From positions 248,001 to 312,000 of the forward strand of contig CP092877.1 of assembly GCA_030710605.1 (NCBI GenBank): a DNA stretch of 64,000 nucleotides. Direction: 5' to 3'. Every line of letters begins with the position of its first letter. Position 1 is the stretch's first letter. The translations under genes were made by a program, and so were the position numbers. Positions 1-10,786 of the stretch are shown one piece after another. Under the pieces are notes generated by a model. That model had not been told where the DNA came from. It worked only from the letters and a program-made list of their open reading frames with translations, and made no database searches. This DNA comes from Cordylochernes scorpioides (lineage: Eukaryota; Arthropoda; Arachnida; Pseudoscorpiones; Chernetidae).

Positions 1-384
1 TGGTGAACCCTCCCAGCGGTTTCGCCAATTTAATTCGCCAGACCGCTTCTCAGAGCTCTAATACTGTATTGGATCATTCTGCTTTTATATGCTACACTGA
101 AGGAAGAAATCTTAGAAATGGTTTTCAAGTAAACTATGGACATAAGCTTATAGGACAGTAGAATTACATTCAAATATTTGCTTCGAGCAATGCTCTTCAG
201 CAAACTATAAAGACAAGGCCAGTTAGGAATAAATTAACACAAAGCAATAACGCGCCATCTATACATATAAAATAAAAGGATTTAAAAGCGCGAATGTTTC
301 TTTTATACATAAAACGAACTTCTACTGTCCTTACTGCGATGAAAAAATATATTGGGAGGGCTTGGCTCATCAGTGGTGAACCCT
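1..384 (-). repeat. Inverted arm of the foldback repeat family
   Basis: This stretch is the reverse complement of the tandem unit that follows. The two orientations meet near position 384, so about 350-390 can form a long hairpin: gggagggcttggctcatcag on one side is answered by its complement on the other. Related copies lie at 10505-10556 (fragment), 12705-12908 (degenerate) and 49936-50489 (complete inverted pair inside a copia element). The short reading frames inside it recur with every copy and are not genes. Confidence 0.8.
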
Positions 385-1592
385 AAATTGGCGAAACCGC
401 TGGGAGGGTTCACCACTGATGAGCCAAGCCCTCCCAATATATTTTTCATCGCAGTAAGGACAGTAGAAGTTCGTTTTGTGTATAAAAGAAACATTCGCGC
501 TTTTAAATCCTTTTATTTTATATGTATAGATGGCGCGTTATTGCTTTGTGTTAATCTATTCCTAATGGAATCGTCTTGATAGTTTGCTGAAGAGCATTGC
601 TCGAAGCAAATATTTGAATGTAACTCTACTGTCCTATAAGCTTATGTCCATAGTTTACTTGAAAACCATTTCTAAGATTCCATCCTTCAGTGTAGCATAT
701 AAAAGCAGAATGATCCAATACAGTATTAGAGCTCTGAGAAGCGGTCTGGTGGATTAAATTGGCGAAACCGCTGGGAGGGTTCACCACTGATGAGCCAAGC
801 CCTCCCAATATATTTTTCATCGCAGTAAGGACAGTAGAAGTTCGATTTGTGTATAAAAGAAACATTCGCGCTTTTAAATCCTTTTATTTTATATGTATAG
901 ATGGCGCGTTATTGCTTTGTGTTAAACTATTCCTAATGGCATTGTCTTGATAGTTTGCTGAAGAGCATTGCTCGAAGCAAATATTTGAATGTAACTCTAC
1001 TGTCCTATAAGCTTATGTCCATAGTTTATTTGAAAACCATTTCTAAGATTCCATCCTTCAGTGTAGCATATAAAAGCAGAATGATCCAATACAGTATTAG
1101 AGCTCTGAGAAGCGGTCTGGTGGATTAAATTGGCGAAACCGCTGGGAGGGTTCACCACTGATGAGCCAAGCCCTCCCAATATATTTTTCATCGCAGTAAG
1201 GACAGTAGAAGTTCGTTTTGTGTATAAAAGAAACAATCGCGCTTTTTAAATCCTTTTATTTTATATGTATAGATGGCGCGTTATTGCTTTGTGTTAATCT
1301 ATTCCTAATGGCATTGTCTTGATAGTTTGCTGAAGAGCATTGCTCGAAGCAAATATTTGGATGTAACTCTACTGTCCTATAAGCTTATGTCCATAGTTTA
1401 CTTGAAAACCATTTCTAAGATTCCATCCTTCAGTGTAGCATATAAAAGCAGAATGATCCAATACAGTATTAGAGCTCTGAGAAGCGGTCCGGTGGATTAA
1501 ATTGGCGAAACCGCTGGGAGGGTTCACCACTGATGAGCCAAGCCCTCCCAATATATTTTTCATCGCAGTAAGGACAGTAGAAGTTCGTTTTG
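385..1592 (+). repeat. Tandem array of a 371-bp unit (about 3.3 copies)
   Basis: The phrase aaattggcgaaaccgctggg begins at 385, 756, 1127 and 1499, giving spacings of 371, 371 and 372 bp. Copies differ by a few substitutions. The last copy is cut at about 1592, where it abuts a fragment of an LTR-like end. Each unit contains the self-complementary elements of the foldback family (gggaggg...ccctccc and agcgg...ccgct). Confidence 0.9.
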
Positions 1593-1636
1593 TTTACATC
1601 TTTGTTGGGTCTGCTTGGTGGAAAATCTGGCCCAAC
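1591..1636 (-). repeat. Fragment of the 37962 LTR-like terminus
   Basis: The reverse complement of this 46-bp stretch matches the first about 46 bp of the insertion that starts at 37962 (tgttgggtc...), with a few mismatches. It sits between the 371-bp array and LINE sequence and marks a rearrangement or insertion breakpoint. Confidence 0.65.
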
Positions 1637-4300
1637 ACAACTGCCAACGCGCCCACCTGCCAACGTGGACAGCCTACCACCTCCATTCCTGCGTCTTCAA
1701 CTTGTGCTGCTGCTGCTCCGGGAACTTCAGGCACTGTCGCATCCACTCCCTCTCTTGCGGTTGCACAAAAGTCAGCACGAGCAAACTAAATTCGTGAAAA
1801 TGCAAGCCATCTCAGGGAAAGAAGATGAGACCCAGGTCTCTATTCCCTCTAGAGGCGAATCCAAAACTCGACAGCATCTAAAGGAACTGCTCGAGTATCC
1901 CCAGCTCCCTCTTTGACGAAGCAGAACGTCTTGGTCTGGATAAGAGCGAAATCATGAACGACCTCTTCCTAGTCCCTGGCCTACAAAACCTCCTTAAGAA
2001 GATGGGGAGAGCCCAAAATATCGAGCTCCACAGTGTTTCCCAGAAGCTGCTGAATTGCTTGCCACCCAGACAGCTCTCTATAATCACTTCCTGACCATCC
2101 GGGCCCAGACGAAGAGCTCCTAATGACTGGCTTCCATCAACGTCCGCGGGCTCTCGCCGCTCGCGAGAGGAGCATCGAGCTCTGCCACTTCCTGAGTCAA
2201 CATCGCATAAACGTCGCCTTTGTCCAGGAGACCAACGCCTCGTCACTGGACACTATTCAATATCTCTGCCTAGGCTACCTCGCCGCGGTCGTTTCCCTTA
2301 AAGCCATCAGGGGTTCGGGCCTCGCCTGCGTCTTCACGCTGGGGGTCTCTGTCCTGCGACATCGCGTTCTGTGGCCCGGCCCCATCTCCATCTTCTCCCT
2401 TGACGTCCACGGCCCGGAAGTGAGCGTTATCAACTGCCACTTCTCTGTTATTCCTCGCGAGCGGCACCATAAGCTGCAATTATCGCAGCCACGGCGGTCT
2501 GGGAGAACTCGTAGGTGTAAGACGACTTCATCATAAACGAGGAAGGCACAAACGACACAGCATCCAGCTTGGTTGGCCCTCTCCGAGCTACTGGATCAGA
2601 CAGCCTTCGTCGATGAGGCCAACCTCTTCGACGCCGCCCACATTCCAACCAGAGTGACCAGTTACGGGAGTGTTGACCTCTCTCGCCCGGACAGGGTCCT
2701 ACTCCCTTCGAGGATCGTGTCGTCCAGTACAGTTATATCCACTTCAGGCTCTCTGACCATCGAGCTGTCCTTCAGCTAGGTGTGTCTCCTTCACCTCGCC
2801 AACCCTGTGTGGCTGCCATGCTACACTCGGGGCTCGTTGTCAAATATCTGGCAATGATCATCGAAAGAACCTCTACAACCATCGCAGAAATGACTGGCGA
2901 AGATATGTGGAGCAGATGGTCTTCTATCAAGGCTGAGCTGCTGGCAAAGGTGAGATCCCTCAACGTCCCTCGCGTCACTGACGACGACCACATCGTAAGG
3001 GCCAGGCTGTTCCTGCAGGCCAGGCTCGAAGCTGCGTCGATGGAAGCCGACTACCCATCACTGCCCAACCTCGGGCGCGCGCTTTGCGTGCGCCAGCCTG
3101 CAAGGACGAACTTCCGCGGCGAAGAAGGCAACATGATCGAGGACATGGTCTGCTCTATCCTCCAGCGCCGCTTCGCCATACAGTCGTACAACTCCAACGC
3201 CGTTACAGATTCATCCGGGGGGGAAGGGGGGGGGGGGGGGGGACGACGACTCCTCTCCTTCTCGAAGAGGACGATCCCCTGCTCCGCTTCGAGATCTCCG
3301 AGACAGAGATCGCCACCGCCACCCGCTGCCTGCCGCTCGGAAGGGCTTCCGGATGGGAGGACTTGCCCTGCGAGTTCTACATGACCTACGAGGACTTCAT
3401 CATCAACTCTCTCAAGCGCGTCTACGAGGCCACCCAGCTCCGCGGGCCTCTGCCTACATTGACGTGGCGCAGCACCATCTGCCTGGTCCCCAAGTCCTAC
3501 GGCGGTCCTGGGCTCCGTGGCTACAGGCCTATCTCGCCCCCCACGGTGGACTATCGGGTCCTGTGCAACATTCTTCTCCGGCGCCTGCGGCCCCATCTTC
3601 CAGGGCTAGTACCTCAGTTCCAGACATACGTCGTTCCCGATAGGTCCCCTTCTAGGAACATTGCGCGCGTGTGCGACGAGGTCGACGCGGCTGAGAGGAG
3701 TGGCTGGCCGTCATTTCCACCAACTTCGAGTCTGCCTCCAACGCCCTAGACCGCGGATTTTTGGTTTCGCTGCGGCTGCCACCGATCTTCATCGGGTGGT
3801 CACTCCTCCTCTAAGCCGGAGCGGACGCGACGGTCAGAGCCGGAGGCCCCCACACCAAACCCTTCCAACTTCTGAAGGATGTAAGACTGGGCTGTACCAT
3901 TAGCGCCGCAATGTTCAGCCTCGCCACAAGCTCTCTCCTACGTCGCCTTGAGCAAGCGCTCGGCCCCTGGGAATGTCCTCGCATACGCCGACGACATCGT
4001 CCTGCTCATCATATAGAAGAACAGTTCAGTGTAGTGACCTCCATCTTCGAGAACTTCCGGCGCGCTTCCGGTATAAAGGGAATTTCACCAAGAGAAAAGT
4101 TATATGGTGCGGCGCCTGGCGTGCTCGCAACGACGCTCCACTGTGCATCTCCTGGTCGTCGGTCGATCTGAATGTGTTGGGCTGCAATGTGACGCCAGGA
4201 AATCAAAGCATAGCCCAAGAACTACATATCCTGGTCCTGCTCGAAGCTGCTATAACGAGGTGGGCTCCCTACACCCGCGGCCTCTCTCTCTAGGGTGCCC
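1637..4300 (+). pseudogene. Decayed non-LTR retrotransposon, Tx1/L1-like
   Basis: The left copy of a LINE that recurs at 34851-37530. The end of ORF1 (a Pro/Ser/Thr/Ala-rich tail) stops near 1789. Endonuclease-type sequence follows at about 2130-2800, with a FVQET motif at about 2218. Reverse-transcriptase sequence runs from about 3250 to 4020: GLRGYRPIS at about 3510-3536 and a YADD catalytic box at 3984-3995. Frames change several times and stop codons interrupt all domains, so it is non-functional. The two-ORF organisation and the RT wording (LVPK...GLRGYRPIS...DYRVL) suggest the Tx1/L1 group from family knowledge; the exact clade is uncertain. The 3' limit is not clear. Confidence 0.7.
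3217..3242 (+). repeat. Poly-G tract
   Basis: Seven G, AA, then about 17 G, inside the degenerate LINE ORF2. It shifts the RT frame and is also a likely sequencing or assembly weak point. Confidence 0.8.
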
Positions 4301-4999
4301 ACACTGGCTGCCCTGCCCATCGCCCAGTTCCCTAGTTGAACATGCCTACTCGCACTTCAAGTCTTATCTAACTATGCGCCACCCAAATTCTCAAAGTAGC
4401 TAATGGCGTTTTTGCTAAACATTGAACATGGACAATCCTCTAGAAAATCTGTCTTTTAGCTTTGAGAAACAATCTGTAGTGGCTGCACTCTAAAAACATC
4501 CTATTAAACATTTTTCTTCTATACCCATTTGATAAAATCGAGAGGATTTTGAATGTTTTACGTTGCTGTTAGCTTTAAGAACGATTTCCAGGTCTCATAT
4601 CATATCCGAATTCGCACGCCAGTGGCAGCAATGAAGCAGACCACAAATTTATACATCTATGACACATGTAGAACCTAAAGCTGTACCAGCTGGCAAAAAA
4701 AAGTGGTAAAGGGGGAATTGACCAATCTTTTTCGGCTAAACATTTTATTTGGACTAATAAATATTTTTCAAAGTACACAACAATAGAAAAAAAAATTACA
4801 TATAAGATTAAGAAAAGCTTTAAATTTAAAACGTGTGTATATATATATAAGTTCAAAAAGGGAGGGTTCATATATATATATATGGTAATTTAAGCCAACA
4901 GCCCCATATTGTATATAACTTTTAACAAGATTTTCATGTTGTATAATTGAAACACATATGTAAATGATTATACGCATTATTGACATGTGTCATTACATC
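4300..4999. other. AT-rich stretch, no gene recognised
   Basis: Follows the recognisable RT of the LINE. Contains short AT and TA runs (about 4840-4880) but no coding sequence or terminal repeat that I can support. It is absent from the second LINE copy, where the LINE body joins the same downstream block directly at about 37488. Confidence 0.5.
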
Positions 5000-5860
5000 A
5001 TCATATGTAATGTACTTTGTACAAACTTAGGATAAATAAATAAAACTCTGTAATAGATTAAGAGTTGAGCTAACACAGAGATCGAGCATATGGAAGTCAC
5101 AAAACAACAAGGTCTAAAGATGGAAACTGCCACGGCGCCAGTTTAGAATTTCACCACACGATCCACACTCTTCACATCTGCTGAAATGCAATACTCCCTT
5201 TCTCAGAAAAGGTATATAAAGCCTCCATCTTAACCTATAAATACAGTCACTTAACAGTCACTTGACAGTTACTTCACCATCTGCGTGAGCCCTCGTCGGT
5301 TGTACCCCAGGTCCACCTCATCCACCATGTAGACCAGTAAGAACTCTTCCATCTCCATCTTTCGCTTCTAGCTCAACTTTTATCTGTTCACGGAACTTTC
5401 CTAGTGCAACTGTGTCTTCGTTTTTTGTGTGGACATTCCCAAGCTTTCCACTCTGCCTCGACCACGACTGCCTGTACTCTGTGAGAACTGTTAAAGGTCT
5501 CCCAAGGTGCAGAGAGGTACTGGAAAACTCCCCATCCTGACTGTTCCTCTCGGTCAACACAGTATAGCGAGAGTTACAGGGACTCACACCATAGCTTGGT
5601 GTTGTCAAGTCAGCCACCTTGGGACATATGGCTCGACCACAGGGAAGGGTGTCTGAGCCCATCTCAGGCCAGCTTGGTGTTGGTGGGGTCAGGTCACCCA
5701 CCACAGGTCAGGTGGCTTGACCACAGAGAAGGGGCGTCTTAGTCCATCTCGGACTATGGCTCGGTGTTGTCAAGGCTAAAGGTGATTTCAGGCTCCATCT
5801 CTACACCTCACATTCACCAGAGGTTTTCAGATTAGATGGGGAAAGATGTGACATGGTTAG
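5000..5860 (+). repeat. Interspersed block shared with 37490-41140
   Basis: Starts with a LINE-tail-like aataaataaataaaa at about 5033 and continues about 830 bp. It is repeated, nearly identical, at 37490-37961 plus 40750-41140, where a 2.8-kb insertion splits it. It contains a TATA-like tatataaa at 5213-5220 and an internal imperfect duplication of about 90 bp around 5630-5770 (two similar 'clinker' phrases ending in tggtgttg and cggtgttg). No convincing reading frame. Confidence 0.75.
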
Positions 5861-6330
5861 GTTATCATTTTTAAATTCCCTAACACTATTCTAATGCTAT
5901 ATTTGGTCTCACAATATTGTCACGGTAGTGATAACGAGTATTACACAAGTTTAAGTAAAAATAATTTATTGATTAGAATGCAAACTATTTCTAAATTTAA
6001 TTTACAAGTAATCCAGCTCGAGGGACTTTTTAACTCCGCCTTTGCCGGTCCCAAGCCCGGATGAAAAAGGAGGAGGGGGAGCAGTAACAAGCTCGCTATA
6101 AAACCTGGGCTCAGCTGGCCCGGCTGATAGTACCGAGTAAGGGCTCCTAATCCAGTCAGAAGCGGCCATTTCTTTTGGAGCTAAGTCGGCCTGCCACTGA
6201 GTAGTGCTCCCAGTCTTAATGACAAAGGCAGATGCATTCTATTCCACCCAGTCATGATGGTTGTCAACTTTACAAGCTTGATACCCTAATGTGATTGAGT
6301 GGAGATAAGAAAAAAGAAGAAGACAAGTAA
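5861..6330. repeat. RTE-like / composite repeat debris
   Basis: Contains ttgccggtcccaagcccgga, a phrase I associate with RTE-type LINEs, then a block (aacctgggctcagctggccc and onward) that recurs at 29054-29360 and 48105-48440. It ends in a short tail motif (tgattgagtggagataagaa) also seen at about 29690, 47760 and 48400. The family assignment is inference from the tail and leader phrases. Confidence 0.5.
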
Positions 6331-6562
6331 TAATATGCAAGCGTGGTAAGGGGTGATGACTATGCAAATATTCATGATGATAAACAACAGAGTATTCAAA
6401 ATAATTATTCAGTGACATTGTCCCCTTCCTAGATGAACAGCGTCCCGCTGTAATTATCACTTGAACAGATCAGCTTGGTCCTCAGGGTCATGATAGGGTT
6501 TCTTTCTCAGTACATGTACCAGGTCTCTTGTTTGGCGTCTCCTGGTTGGTTGATCCACAGGT

Positions 6563-7730
6563 TCAACTTCGAACGTCAGAGAGTTTCCGAGTAACCCTGT
6601 ATGGCTCGAAGTACCTTTTCATCAGTTTTTCTGAGAGTCCCACCTTTCTTATTGGAATGAAAATCCATACCAGGTCACCGACGTTGTAATCCATTGCCTC
6701 GTGCTTTGAGTCATATCTGGCCTTGTCCTTTTCTTGGGCTTTCAAGGTTTCTAATCTTGCTAGCTGCCTAGTCTCTTCGACTCGCGAGGCAATCTTCTGA
6801 CTGTATTCCTCTTGTAGATCTTCATGCGGATTTGTGAAATAAGTGTCTACAGTCGTTTCAGCTTCGCGTCCATGGATCAGTTTAAAAGGGGTAAAACCTG
6901 TTGTATCTTGTTTTGCGGTGTTGTAGGCGAAGGTGACGTAGGGCACGATTACGTCCCAGTCTCTTTGCTCGACGCCCACATACATTGCCAGCATGTTAGC
7001 TAATGTTTTGTTGATTCTTTCCGTTAATCCCTTCGTCTGGGGATGATAGGCTGTTGTAAACCTGTGTATGGAAATGCACTGGTTAGTAAGTTCCATTAAC
7101 ATCCTTGATTGAAATACTCGCCCACGATCCGTAATGATTTCTCTGGGAGCTCCGTGTTTGAGGACAACATCTTCCATCAAGAACTTGGCAACTTCTTTTG
7201 CTTCTCCTGTGGGTAAGGCCTTGGTAATAGTGAATCGGGTTAAATAGTCTTTACAAACTATGATCCACTTATTACCAGTATCAGACTTGGGAAATCTTCC
7301 AAGGAGGTTCATTCCAACTCTCTGAAAAGGGGAGGTTGCAGGAGGTATGGCCTTAAGTAGTCCGGGTGGCTTTTGAGTTGATTGTTTCTTTCTTTGACAC
7401 TCTTTACAATGAGCGACATACTTCCGTATGTCCCGGAGTAGTCCTGGCCAGAAATATTTGTTTTTAACTCTCTCATATGTCTTCGAAAATCCAAGATGAC
7501 CTGCTGTGGGAGCGTCGTGTAAACCTTTCAGTAGTTCTAAGCGTAAGTGCTTGGGAATAACTAAAAGGTGCTGGCTTCCCAGGGGGTCGAAATTCTTTTT
7601 GTATAAGGTTCCTTTTAACATTTCATATCCTTTCGATTCGAAACCAAATTTTTCTGTTTCTTTTATCAATTTACTAATTTTAGGGTCTTTTCTTTGTTCA
7701 GCCTCGAAACACGTCAGAGTAGTTATTGGA
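6563..7730 (-). pseudogene. Ty3/gypsy integrase region, degenerate
   Basis: The C-terminal pol of a gypsy element read on the minus strand. An HHCC zinc-binding module is visible (H...H then CKEC at about 7400), followed by the catalytic core with TDRG and an SER/TER-type glutamate (LTERINKT). The first acidic residue of the DDE triad, expected in a V-G-M-D-L phrase, reads Asn here (GMNLLG at about 7300), which would abolish strand transfer in the known family. The frame breaks near the C terminus at about 6575 and just upstream at about 7775. Downstream is a purine-rich tract (about 6422-6433) and a possible LTR start; no LTR pair could be defined. Confidence 0.85.
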
Positions 7731-8100
7731 GAAAGACAGTCGGCATCTTGGTTTTGGCGTCCACTTTTATAAACAACCGTTTACATTGTATTCTTGTAGT
7801 TTTAAAGCCAATCTTGCTAGTCTTACTGTCGGGTTCTTCAGGTTAGATAACCAGCAAAGAGCATGGTGGTCAGTGACGATGACAAACTCACGACCGAAAA
7901 GGTACGGTCGAAATTTGTTGATGGCCCATATTGCAGCCAAGCATTCTCTTCCGTTGTTGAGTAATTCTTCTCCGCCTTAGTTAAAGTTCTTGAAGCATAA
8001 CCCAATGGCCGCTCTTTCCCATCGTTGATCTGTAAGAGGACAGCTCCAATTCCATAACCGCTGGCGTCATAAAGGCAGTTTTTTCTCTATCTGCTTCATC
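7731..8100 (-). pseudogene. Ty3/gypsy RNase H region, degenerate
   Basis: Minus-strand translation shows the RNase H of gypsy pol: an ASGYG-like start at about 8065, then TERECLA and TDHHAL motifs (about 7870-7950) and a QNQDADCLSP end at about 7740. A frameshift interrupts it near 7775. It is contiguous with the integrase and belongs to the same element. Confidence 0.75.
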
Positions 8101-8560
8101 AACTTCTATTTGACAATATCCTGAACTATTGATAAATAAAATTTGGCTCCTTTCAGGGAGTCAAGTGTATCATCGATTTGGGGGAGTGGGTAAACGTCTT
8201 TTTTAGTAACTTTGTTTAGTCGTCTGTTATCCACACAGAAACGCCAGTTACCATCCTTCTTCTTTACTAAAATAACTGACGATGACCATGGACTTTCTGA
8301 ATGACGTATAATCCCGGCATCTAGGATTTTGTCCACTTCCATTTGGATTTCTTGGCGTTCTGTAGGGGAGACTCGATATGGTCTATGCTTAATGGGGTGA
8401 TAGTTTCCAGTTTCAATTTTATGTTTGGTTATTGAAGTTTGCTTTACTGGCTCATTATTTTTACCAAATATTTTATCATATCGTTTTAAAATTGATAAGA
8501 TTTGAGACTGCTACTCTTCTGATAAATCATCACTAATTAAATTTGGAAAAAATTTAAAGT
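8095..8560 (-). pseudogene. Ty3/gypsy reverse transcriptase, internally deleted
   Basis: The N-terminal fingers are present on the minus strand (GIIRHSESPW, KKKDGNWRFCVDNRRLN, PLPQIDDTLD). The sequence then jumps from a [16 protein letters not shown] segment directly to the start of RNase H near 8085. The palm with the YVDD box, thumb and connection are missing, about 450 bp by family comparison. This element cannot encode an active RT. Confidence 0.8.
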
Positions 8561-8869
8561 CACTTTTATCAGCATGACTGGCATGATTCGCATTTTTCAC
8601 CTCCTTATTAAATTCAGAACAATCTGAGATAGCAGTCAAGTTATTTTCTTCAACCCCTTGAATTTTTCCCAGTCACATTCCCTTAGGGACTGAGCTGTGG
8701 TGTTAGAATTTACGATCCAAAGTTTTCCTTCATTATTGGAAAGCCTGAATAATGCACAGGGAAGTGTTAACCCTTTTCCTATTAATATCTTTTCAATGGT
8801 TCAAAAAGTACCTGATTTTGCCCATTAAATTCTTCACTAATAACATTTATTAGTTTGGTAGATTCGGGT

Positions 8870-9250
8870 GGGATTACGACGCTTCTGCTAGCCACAACCT
8901 TTCCCATGGAAGCTGGTGATTTTGTACATCTTTGGCCTCTTCTAATCTGATTTCGGCGCGTCCACAATCAATCACGGCGTTTGATGCCTCTAGGAAATCC
9001 CATCCGAGGATAATATTTGGGTTACTATTAGGGAGGACGATAAACTCAAGCGGCTGTTCCAATACATTGATGATCAAGCTGATTGTGCATCGGCCGATCG
9101 ATGTAACATTCTTGCCATCAACAACTTTCAGAGTCATTCCGCTATCCTTGAACATGGTCTTTTTTAATTGTCGTCTTAATCCATCAGAGATAACTGAAAA
9201 AGAGGAACCTGAATCGACCAGAGCAGAAAATGCAATGTCATCAAAGATGA
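8870..9250 (-). pseudogene. Ty3/gypsy aspartic protease region
   Basis: Minus-strand reading gives LVDSGSSFSVIS (about 9205) and the second conserved block ILGWDFL (about 9000), the two hallmarks of a retropepsin-like protease. Between this and the RT, 8560-8870 is AT-rich linker with frame breaks. Upstream to about 9640 is probable gag-pol linker without an identifiable zinc knuckle. Confidence 0.7.
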
Positions 9251-9796
9251 TTTCGACATAATTTGTTGTAATTTAGCGGCTGTCGACGATGGAGGGCTTT
9301 TAACACCCGCGGCTTCCCCCTCGAAAGAAGACGCGACGCTTAGTTTTTTCTAGATTGTAGCGGCGTGGGGATTGGCTTGTATGGCGGCCTGGGGAAATGG
9401 ACTGGCGTCTTGGGGATCTTCCTCTTTTGGATACGGCGATTGACTGCGGTAGATTTGGCTTCTTATGGCTTGGTGGTTACCCATTTGAGGTTCTTGGGTG
9501 CATGTGTAGAGGCCACTCCTGGGGCCTCCACAAAGTTCACCCACAGTACCAAATAGAAAGCTGGTGGACAATGATGAAGCTGCCTCGACAAGAAAGAAGA
9601 GGACTTCGAGCATTCTTCATTGTCAAACCAGCCCATCTCTTCACCTCCTTTTATTTCTAATTTTGTATATAACTTATAATATTATAATAAATTTCATTTT
9701 TTTAAATAAGCAGCTATTTGGTTTTTAATATTTTAAAATAATATTCGTTAATTAAAATAATATTTCGAATGATAATTTTTATTAGCGACTGCTTTT

Positions 9797-9861
9797 TACT
9801 GTAAGCGCACCACATGTCTACACATGTGAAAGCAGTTCGACTTTGCACTTACAAATGTGCC
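9797..9861 (-). repeat. tRNA-SINE fragment cut by the assembly gap
   Basis: Matches the body of the tRNA-derived SINE seen complete at 61882-62193 (the cacatgtctacacatgtgaa region) in reverse orientation, and runs into the N block. Confidence 0.75.
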
Positions 9862-9961
9862 NNNNNNNNNNNNNNNNNNNNNNNNNNNNNNNNNNNNNNN
9901 NNNNNNNNNNNNNNNNNNNNNNNNNNNNNNNNNNNNNNNNNNNNNNNNNNNNNNNNNNNNN
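9862..9961. other. Assembly gap, 100 N
   Basis: Exactly 100 undetermined bases, the usual placeholder for an unknown scaffold gap. Bases to its right (9962-10000) contain cgggcgttgcccg, a GC hairpin; the other gap abuts the complement of the same phrase. Confidence 0.99.
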
Positions 9962-10141
9962 TCAATCGGGTAAAACACGGGCGTTGCCCGGGTCATTCGG
10001 CTAGTATACTATATCAAACACATATATTTTAAAATTTTATAATATTAAAATGTTATTTGACCACGACAGATATAAACAAAAAGAACGTCAACAAGTATAC
10101 AACAATTTAACCCCTGCTGATAATTTGTATTAGATAAATGT

Positions 10142-10312
10142 AATTATAAACACAAGGTAATAAGACCAAATCCAAATAAATAAATAGTGTGTGACGTTTC
10201 GGTAACAGCGTTGTTACCATCTTCAGACAAAAGATGGTAACAACGCTGTTACCGAAACGTCACACACTATTTATTTATTTGGATTTGGTCTTATTACCTT
10301 GTGTTTATAATC
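10142..10312. repeat. Near-perfect 171-bp hairpin with hammerhead-like core
   Basis: Arms 10142-10224 and 10231-10312 are essentially perfect complements around cagaca. On the minus strand the left arm plus loop reads ctgaaga, a stem (ggtaaca/tgttacc with acgc loop), then gaaacgtc. This follows the order CUGANGA - stem II - GAAA - NUH of a hammerhead ribozyme, with tgt/aca able to close stem I. One extra U after ctgaaga makes stem II imperfect. Shorter decayed relatives lie at 29891-29999 and 47455-47580. Confidence 0.7.
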
Positions 10313-10786
10313 TACAATCCAAATTGTGCCTCATCAATAAATGTAATTAAAAGTTGATTTTACAAAAAATAATTTGTTGTTGAACTCCGTTTGGAATTAC
10401 AAACTAACCAGCAAAAGACCCAGTCCGGGAACTTATGGAACATACCTTGTATTTCAACAACTGGCAAACATATATTTCTATAACACACCCTCAGGAAATG
10501 TAAACTTTAGGGCATTTCTTTCATACATAAAACAAACTTCTACTGGTCTTACTGCGATTCTGTTGCCAAAGATTTTAGACATGAGATTTTGATGTGCTGA
10601 ATCCAGATATGTCCGTTTTCTCCATCAGCTCTGGTTTTAGAGCTACATACTCTTCCTGACATTGATGAGCCTTCTGAAATGAGTGGTCATTTATTACGAT
10701 AATTTTAAAAATTAAAAAAAAAAAATTTAGATAAAAAAATACACTACCAAGGAGAGAATAGTTTATCTAGCACTACTAAACATCCA

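Noticed and set aside
1100..1190. Hammerhead ribozyme in the 371-bp unit (CTGATGA with GCGAAAC)
   Set aside because: The order would require a permuted ribozyme with only five bases for stem I; not a valid fold, though other pairings are noted in the array finding.
1..1592. Repeated 60-79-codon frames on both strands
   Set aside because: They are by-products of the repeated foldback unit, with no conserved start context or family.
1878..2246. 122-codon frame on - (and its near-copy 36095-36463)
   Set aside because: Antisense shadow of LINE ORF2; conserved only because the LINE copies are similar.
3217..3242. Poly-G tract as a possible quadruplex regulator
   Set aside because: Lies in dead LINE sequence and may be a sequencing artefact; no promoter nearby.
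5213..5220. Promoter of a host gene at the TATA-like phrase
   Set aside because: It belongs to a repeated block and no downstream host exon follows.
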